64,000 nucleotides of DNA from Flavobacterium endoglycinae (lineage in GTDB: Bacteria; Bacteroidota; Bacteroidia; Flavobacteriales; Flavobacteriaceae), in NCBI RefSeq assembly GCF_017352115.1, contig NZ_CP071448.1:3309001-3373000 (forward strand), read 5' to 3'. Under the pieces are notes generated by a model, which made no database searches, was not told the DNA's origin, and saw nothing but the letters and a program-made list of their open reading frames with translations. The position numbers were made by a program, and so were the translations under genes. Shown one piece after another: positions 59,542-64,000 of this stretch. The stretch's first letter is position 1, and every line of letters starts with the position of its first letter.

Positions 59542-60564
59542 ATGAACTTACTTCGAAAAATACTTTTCCCTTTTGCCGTTTTATACGGATTAATTACTTC
59601 AATTCGTAATTTTTTGTTTGATAAAGGCATTCTTAAATCAACTTCGTTTGATGTTCCAGTAATCGCTGTTGGAAATTTGAGCGTAGGAGGAACCGGCAAA
59701 ACGCCTCAAATCGAATATTTAATTCGGTTATTAACTGATAAATATAAAGTAGCGACATTAAGCCGTGGTTATAAACGAAAGTCTGAAGGATTTGTTTTGG
59801 CTGGTGAAAATTCGAATGCCGAAATTCTGGGCGATGAACCTTTTCAGTTTTATCAAAAATTCCCAAATGTTAAAGTAGCAGTTGATGCTAATCGTACTAA
59901 TGGAATCATGCAATTACTTGCTCATCCTGATAAACCAGAGGTGATTCTGCTGGATGATGCTTTTCAGCACCGCAAAGTAAAAGCAGGATTTTATATTTTG
60001 CTAACAGCTTTTGATGATTTGTATGCAGATGATTATATGCTGCCAACTGGAAATTTGAGGGAAAGCAGGAGCGGAGCAGAAAGAGCCAATATTGTAATTG
60101 TTACCAAATGTCCAAATAATTTATCTGAAGAAAAGCAGACAGAAATTAGATTAAAACTGAAACTGAATTGTTCGCAGCAGATCTTCTTTACGTTTATCGA
60201 TTATGATACTGTAATTTATAATAAAGACGCAAAAATCGCGGTAAGTGAAATTAAATCAGAGCCAAAACTACTTTTAGCTGGAATTGCAAAACCAAAACCA
60301 TTTTTTGAATATTTAAAAACAGAAAATGATGAGTGTTTAACGTTTCCTGATCATCACCATTTTTCTGATGCCGATTTAGAATCAATTCAGAAAAAAGCAA
60401 ATGGAAATAAAATCATTACAACCGAGAAAGATTATGTGAGATTAAAAGATTCTAAGCTGGTTTCGCAATTGTATTACCTTCCAATTAAAAGTACTTTTAT
60501 AAATCACCAGCAAAATTTTGATGCTTCGATTTTAGATTATATTAAAAATAATTTGAGATCATAG
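59542..60564 (+). CDS. lpxK: Tetraacyldisaccharide 4'-kinase
   Basis: Phosphorylates the 4' position of the lipid A precursor disaccharide at the inner membrane, an essential step in most Gram-negatives. Start set at 59542 (MNLLRKILFPFAVLYG), 4 nt after the toxin stop. A single N-terminal membrane segment (residues 5-25) precedes the P-loop-like AVGNLSVGGTGKTPQIEYL (46-64). LSRGYKR, DDAFQHRKVK and TTEKDYVRL are family motifs. No promoter or terminator separates it from the toxin gene. Confidence 0.94.
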   Translation: MNLLRKILFPFAVLYGLITSIRNFLFDKGILKSTSFDVPVIAVGNLSVGGTGKTPQIEYLIRLLTDKYKVATLSRGYKRKSEGFVLAGENSNAEILGDEPFQFYQKFPNVKVAVDANRTNGIMQLLAHPDKPEVILLDDAFQHRKVKAGFYILLTAFDDLYADDYMLPTGNLRESRSGAERANIVIVTKCPNNLSEEKQTEIRLKLKLNCSQQIFFTFIDYDTVIYNKDAKIAVSEIKSEPKLLLAGIAKPKPFFEYLKTENDECLTFPDHHHFSDADLESIQKKANGNKIITTEKDYVRLKDSKLVSQLYYLPIKSTFINHQQNFDASILDYIKNNLRS

Positions 60565-60575
60565 TTTAGAATAAA

Positions 60576-62747
60576 TCAATCGAAAAATTTGGCTATTGTA
60601 GAGTAGAAATCGTCTGGTACAAAAGGTTTGGTAATTACATCATTCATTCCAAAAGACAATAACATATCGCGGTTTTCGTCAAGAGAAATCGCAGTTAGCG
60701 CAATAATAGGTGTTGTTTTGTCAAAATCACGAATTTGCTGAGTTGCAGTAGTTCCATTAATTCCTGGCAGATGTACATCCATTAAAATTAAATCAAAGTG
60801 TTTTACTTTTAAAAGTTCTACAGCATCTTCACCATTGTCTATAATTTCGCAGACTATCGATTTGTTTTCAAGCATTTTTCGCGTAATCATTTGATTGATT
60901 TTATTGTCTTCAATCAATAATATAGATTTATGCTCCAATTGTTTGTCGCTGTATGGTTTTTCCTCGGCTGCTGATTCCAATGGTTCGTTATTAATTTTAA
61001 AATTTAGTTTGAAAGTAAAAGTAGAACCTTTTCCTACTTCACTTTTTAATTTGATTTCTCCACCTAAAAGTTCGGTGAGTTTTTTAACAATAGTAAGTCC
61101 TAATCCTGTCCCTCCATATTTTCTGTTGACTTCAATAGATCCTTGAGAAAAGCTTTCAAAAACAGTCTGCTGTTTGTCTTCGGGAATTCCAATTCCGGTA
61201 TCCACAATCTCAAAAAAGATAGTTACATATTCATCTTCCTGTTCAAACAATTTTACAATAACATTTACTTGTCCGTTTTGTGTAAATTTTAAAGCGTTAT
61301 TAATTAAGTTCAGTACAATTTGTGAGAGTTTAGTGGGGTCGCCAATTAAATTTTCAGGAATCGAATCGTCTATTTCTATATTAAAGTGATTATTGTTGCC
61401 AGTTGCCAATTCTTTTAAAGAATTTTGAATATTGAAAAGAAGTTCTTTTAAATTAAAACTTATATGTTCAATTTCAACTTTAGTAGAATCAATTTTGTTG
61501 ATTTCAAGAATTTCGTTGATAAAAGTTGTGAGGTAATTTCCTGAAAATTTTAAGGATTCCAGATATTTTAATTGTGTTTTTTTAGGCTTGTCTTCCAGTA
61601 ATAAATGCGTAATTCCGTTTATAGCGTTTAGCGGAGTTCTTAGTTCGTGGCTTACAGTTGACAGGAATTCTGATCTGGCTTTTGATGCTTTTTCTGCTTT
61701 ATTTTTGGCCAGCATCAATTCTTTGTTTTTTTCTCTTAAAAGAATATTATTCTGATTTCTAATAATGTTGTTTTTATATAAGGCTAAACTCAAAAGTGAT
61801 AAAATCGAAATTAAAGCAATTGCTAAAATGCTTACCAACTTAGAATAACGATAGGTTTTAAGCTGAATTTTTTCTTCACTTTCTCTTTTAATTGTATTAT
61901 TTAAATTTTGATTTTTTTTTAATTTTTCGAATTCATTAAAATCAATTTTAGCATTTTTTAGTTTTAAAATATAATTCTCCAGCTGATAATGTTCATCTAA
62001 ATAAGAATAAGCCAAATCAAAATTCCTGTTTTGTTTATAAAAACGGCTGATAGCTAAAGTAATTTTTGATTTCTGCGGAAGATCGTTAGTCTTTTCATTA
62101 TAACTCAATGCTTTATTAAAATAAGCTAAAGCCGAATCATTTTGTCGAAATTTTGATTCAATTAATCCAAGCTGATAGTAGGAATCGCTTTTAGTTTTAT
62201 AAAGAGAAGGATTATCAGGTTTGTTAATTATGTTGTGAAAAGTTTTAGCTGCCAGATGCAGGTTTTTGTTGTTTTTAAAGGCAACCGCTTTTTGATATTC
62301 TAAAATTTCAGAACTGTCTATAACACCTAATTCTTTTAATAAATTATGTGCTTTTACATAATAAAAGTTTGCAGTTTTATAATCGCCTTTTGCAGTATAT
62401 GCAGCGCCAATGTAATTGAGAGCCAGAACTTTGGTAGAAGTTGGTTTTACATTGTTGAATGAGTTAATGCTCTTGTGAAAGTTTTCTAAAGCTTCATCGT
62501 ATTTTTGCTGGTTGTAATAAATTTTTCCAAGCTTAAATGTTTGATTGGCTAAAGTTTCTGGAATATTGTTGTTTTCACAAAAATCAATAGACTTTTGAGT
62601 GTAAAAAACAGCTTTGCTATATTCTTTACTATTTAATTTTTTGTTGGCTAGTTTGTTATAATACGCAATGCTATCTGTATTCTGTTTGTACTGAGAATAC
62701 AAAAAACAATTTAAAAAACAACTAACAACTAAAAGATAGTACTTCAT
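60576..62747 (-). CDS. Hybrid histidine kinase with TPR sensor region (723 aa)
   Basis: Two-component sensor with a built-in receiver. Start set at the ATG at 62747; a TTG at 62756 is the longer alternative. A signal-like segment precedes TPR-like repeats (residues 25-280, KLGKIYYNQQKYDEALENFHKSI and others) that would lie in the periplasm. One membrane helix (about 298-320) and a coiled linker follow, then HisKA with the phospho-His in SHELRTPLNAING (about 362). HATPase motifs are VDTGIGIPED and GGTGLGLTIV. The receiver has Asp in LILMDVHLPGING (about 655). Target unknown. Confidence 0.9.
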   Translation of the reverse strand: MKYYLLVVSCFLNCFLYSQYKQNTDSIAYYNKLANKKLNSKEYSKAVFYTQKSIDFCENNNIPETLANQTFKLGKIYYNQQKYDEALENFHKSINSFNNVKPTSTKVLALNYIGAAYTAKGDYKTANFYYVKAHNLLKELGVIDSSEILEYQKAVAFKNNKNLHLAAKTFHNIINKPDNPSLYKTKSDSYYQLGLIESKFRQNDSALAYFNKALSYNEKTNDLPQKSKITLAISRFYKQNRNFDLAYSYLDEHYQLENYILKLKNAKIDFNEFEKLKKNQNLNNTIKRESEEKIQLKTYRYSKLVSILAIALISILSLLSLALYKNNIIRNQNNILLREKNKELMLAKNKAEKASKARSEFLSTVSHELRTPLNAINGITHLLLEDKPKKTQLKYLESLKFSGNYLTTFINEILEINKIDSTKVEIEHISFNLKELLFNIQNSLKELATGNNNHFNIEIDDSIPENLIGDPTKLSQIVLNLINNALKFTQNGQVNVIVKLFEQEDEYVTIFFEIVDTGIGIPEDKQQTVFESFSQGSIEVNRKYGGTGLGLTIVKKLTELLGGEIKLKSEVGKGSTFTFKLNFKINNEPLESAAEEKPYSDKQLEHKSILLIEDNKINQMITRKMLENKSIVCEIIDNGEDAVELLKVKHFDLILMDVHLPGINGTTATQQIRDFDKTTPIIALTAISLDENRDMLLSFGMNDVITKPFVPDDFYSTIAKFFD

Positions 62748-62773
62748 GAATGACAAAGCATTAACAATGAATC

Positions 62774-63772
62774 TTATTTTTTTCTAACCAGTAAAATCAA
62801 ATCGATTAATCGCGATGAATAGCCAATTTCGTTGTCATACCAGCCAACTACTTTTACCATTTTGTCAATGACAGAAGTAAGCTGAGCATCAAACAAACAC
62901 GAATGCGTATTACCTATTATATCAACAGAAACGATTGGATCTTCTGTATAAGCTAATATTCCTTTTAAATTTGTCTTTGAGGCTTTTTGAAATGCTATGT
63001 TAATTTCTTCAATACTAACAGCACGTTTAACATTGAACGTGATGTCTGTCAATGAACCATCAGGAACAGGCACACGAATACCGCAGCCCCCGATTTTTTG
63101 ATGCAATTTAGGGAAAATTTTCGTTAATGCCTTAGCTGCACCTGTTGTTGTTGGAACTATTGACTGACTTGCTCCTCTGGCTCTGCGCAAGTCCTTATGC
63201 GGTTGGTCGTGAAGACTTTGGTCAGTCGTAAAAGAATGTATTGTTGTAATGTAAGCCTGTTCAATCCCGCATAATTCTTCAATGATTTTAATCATAGGAG
63301 CGGCGTTGTTTGTGGTACAGCTTGCATTTGAAACAATATCTTCTGTTCCGTCTAAAATATTTTCGTTAACACCAAGAACGACTGTCTTAATAGTATCTAC
63401 TTCTGATGGAGCTGAAAGAATTACTTTTTTTGCCCCAGCTTCAATATGTCCATTTAGTTCTTCATGTGTTTTGTATTTTCCTGTTGATTCAATAACAAAA
63501 TCAATAGAATGACTTTTCCAGTCTAAATTTGAAATACTTTTTTCATGAAAAAAATAAAAATGTCGGCCGTCAACAATAATTCCGGTTTCATCAAAACCAA
63601 CTTCAAAAGGAAGAACCCCGTGAATACTGTCATATTTTATTAAATGTGACATGGTTTTGTTATCTGCAATATCATTAATTGCAACGACTTCAATTTCAGG
63701 ATGGTTTAAAAGAAGACGGAATAAATTTCTTCCAATTCTTCCAAAACCATTAATGGCAATTCTTGTTTTCAA
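62774..63772 (-). CDS. gapA: Glyceraldehyde-3-phosphate dehydrogenase
   Basis: Glycolytic enzyme oxidising G3P with NAD+ and phosphate. The 332-aa tetramer subunit shows the NAD fold INGFGRIGRNLFRLLL, the catalytic Cys near residue 151 in SNASCTTNNAAPM, and its His in TIHSFTTDQ. The substrate-binding WYDNEIGYSSR closes the C-terminus. AIND (no Asp-to-other change) suggests NAD preference. It is 17 nt downstream of nothing else; the kinase gene after it on this strand is probably read from its own promoter. Confidence 0.96.
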   Translation of the reverse strand: MKTRIAINGFGRIGRNLFRLLLNHPEIEVVAINDIADNKTMSHLIKYDSIHGVLPFEVGFDETGIIVDGRHFYFFHEKSISNLDWKSHSIDFVIESTGKYKTHEELNGHIEAGAKKVILSAPSEVDTIKTVVLGVNENILDGTEDIVSNASCTTNNAAPMIKIIEELCGIEQAYITTIHSFTTDQSLHDQPHKDLRRARGASQSIVPTTTGAAKALTKIFPKLHQKIGGCGIRVPVPDGSLTDITFNVKRAVSIEEINIAFQKASKTNLKGILAYTEDPIVSVDIIGNTHSCLFDAQLTSVIDKMVKVVGWYDNEIGYSSRLIDLILLVRKK

Positions 63773-63858
63773 TTTTTTGTTTATTTGTTTAATTGTTAAC
63801 TGGTAAATCGTTCAGTCATTTACGATTAAACAATTACCAATTAAACAGTTAAACCCTT

Positions 63859-64000
63859 TTATAAAATATGTTTTTGTGCTTTGTACGAAGAACGAACCAG
63901 TGGTCCGCTTTCAACATGTCTGAAACCTAATTCAATTCCGAATTGTTCGTAACGTGCAAATTGTTCAGGAGTAATGAATTCCTTTACAGGCAAATGTTTT
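63859..64000 (-). CDS. lipA: Lipoyl synthase, C-terminal end (truncated by window edge)
   Basis: About 47 codons of the C-terminus lie before the window edge. They read [20 protein letters not shown], then [26 protein letters not shown]. The [15 protein letters not shown] motif is characteristic of LipA, the radical-SAM enzyme inserting sulfur into octanoyl groups. The radical SAM cysteines are outside the window. An imperfect inverted repeat (63780-63855) separates it from gapA. Confidence 0.88.
   Translation of the reverse strand, partial: KHLPVKEFITPEQFARYEQFGIELGFRHVESGPLVRSSYKAQKHIL

Overview
The window is a 64 kb piece of chromosome from a low-GC Bacteroidota, most likely Flavobacterium or a close relative. 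The evidence is a SusC/SusD pair, several TonB-dependent outer-membrane receptors, many short lipoproteins ending their signal in a lipobox Cys, almost no Shine-Dalgarno sequences, and the Bacteroidota -7 promoter motif TAnnTTTG in front of many genes. There is no plasmid, phage or insertion-sequence signature. Most of the content is core chromosome interrupted by envelope and accessory genes and by families of short non-coding repeats.

Layout. 1-5.2 kb: 3' end of recQ, a repeat-filled gap, a FAD-dependent dehydrogenase, an unknown protein and a quinone-oxidoreductase-like enzyme. 5.3-8.8 kb: secreted aminopeptidase P, a META-domain lipoprotein and an exported MsrB-MsrA repair pair. 9-12.9 kb: idi, a QueD/PTPS homologue, a PrxQ-type peroxiredoxin, manA, a small conserved gene, two identical tRNA-Thr(TGT) genes and an XRE regulator. 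12.9-20 kb: lipoproteins, an unknown two-gene outer-membrane operon, htpG and a lipocalin-like/OmpA pair. 20-26.1 kb: an ABC ATPase, fabH, a GIY-YIG nuclease gene flanked by palindromic repeats, cutC and a TonB receptor. 26.4-37.5 kb: argS, a candidate small RNA, susC-susD, and a DUF6607-like / TonB receptor / HmuY cluster that looks like heme uptake. 37.8-42.4 kb: a compact SGNH - LysM/SGNH - MBOAT operon, probably for acylation of an envelope glycan. 42.4-46.5 kb: repeats, ffh, folD and a CorA transporter. 46.7-49.3 kb: a broken TonB-type receptor gene. 49.4-52.7 kb: a membrane protein/winged-helix regulator/DUF4173 cassette with a matching operator before each transcription unit, then a LamG protein. 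52.7-58.8 kb: rluF, a P450-monooxygenase pair with a divergent ArsR regulator, an alpha/beta hydrolase, and a coiled-coil/Nif3 operon. 59-64 kb: a YoeB-type toxin-antitoxin pair directly upstream of lpxK, a TPR hybrid histidine kinase, gapA and the 3' end of lipA.

The most notable items are: (i) the SGNH/LysM-SGNH/MBOAT operon; (ii) the HmuY homologue with no histidine, beside a receptor that keeps a candidate heme-binding His, with a palindrome between the divergent promoters; (iii) the twin operator ACTTTG-N5-CAAAGT bracketing the winged-helix regulator; (iv) the receptor pseudogene in which the plug-coding segment appears to have been lost at a short repeated sequence; (v) the GIY-YIG gene nested among REP-like palindromes; (vi) the toxin-antitoxin operator array in front of an essential lipid A gene. 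All family names come from recognition of motifs by eye; no database search was possible.
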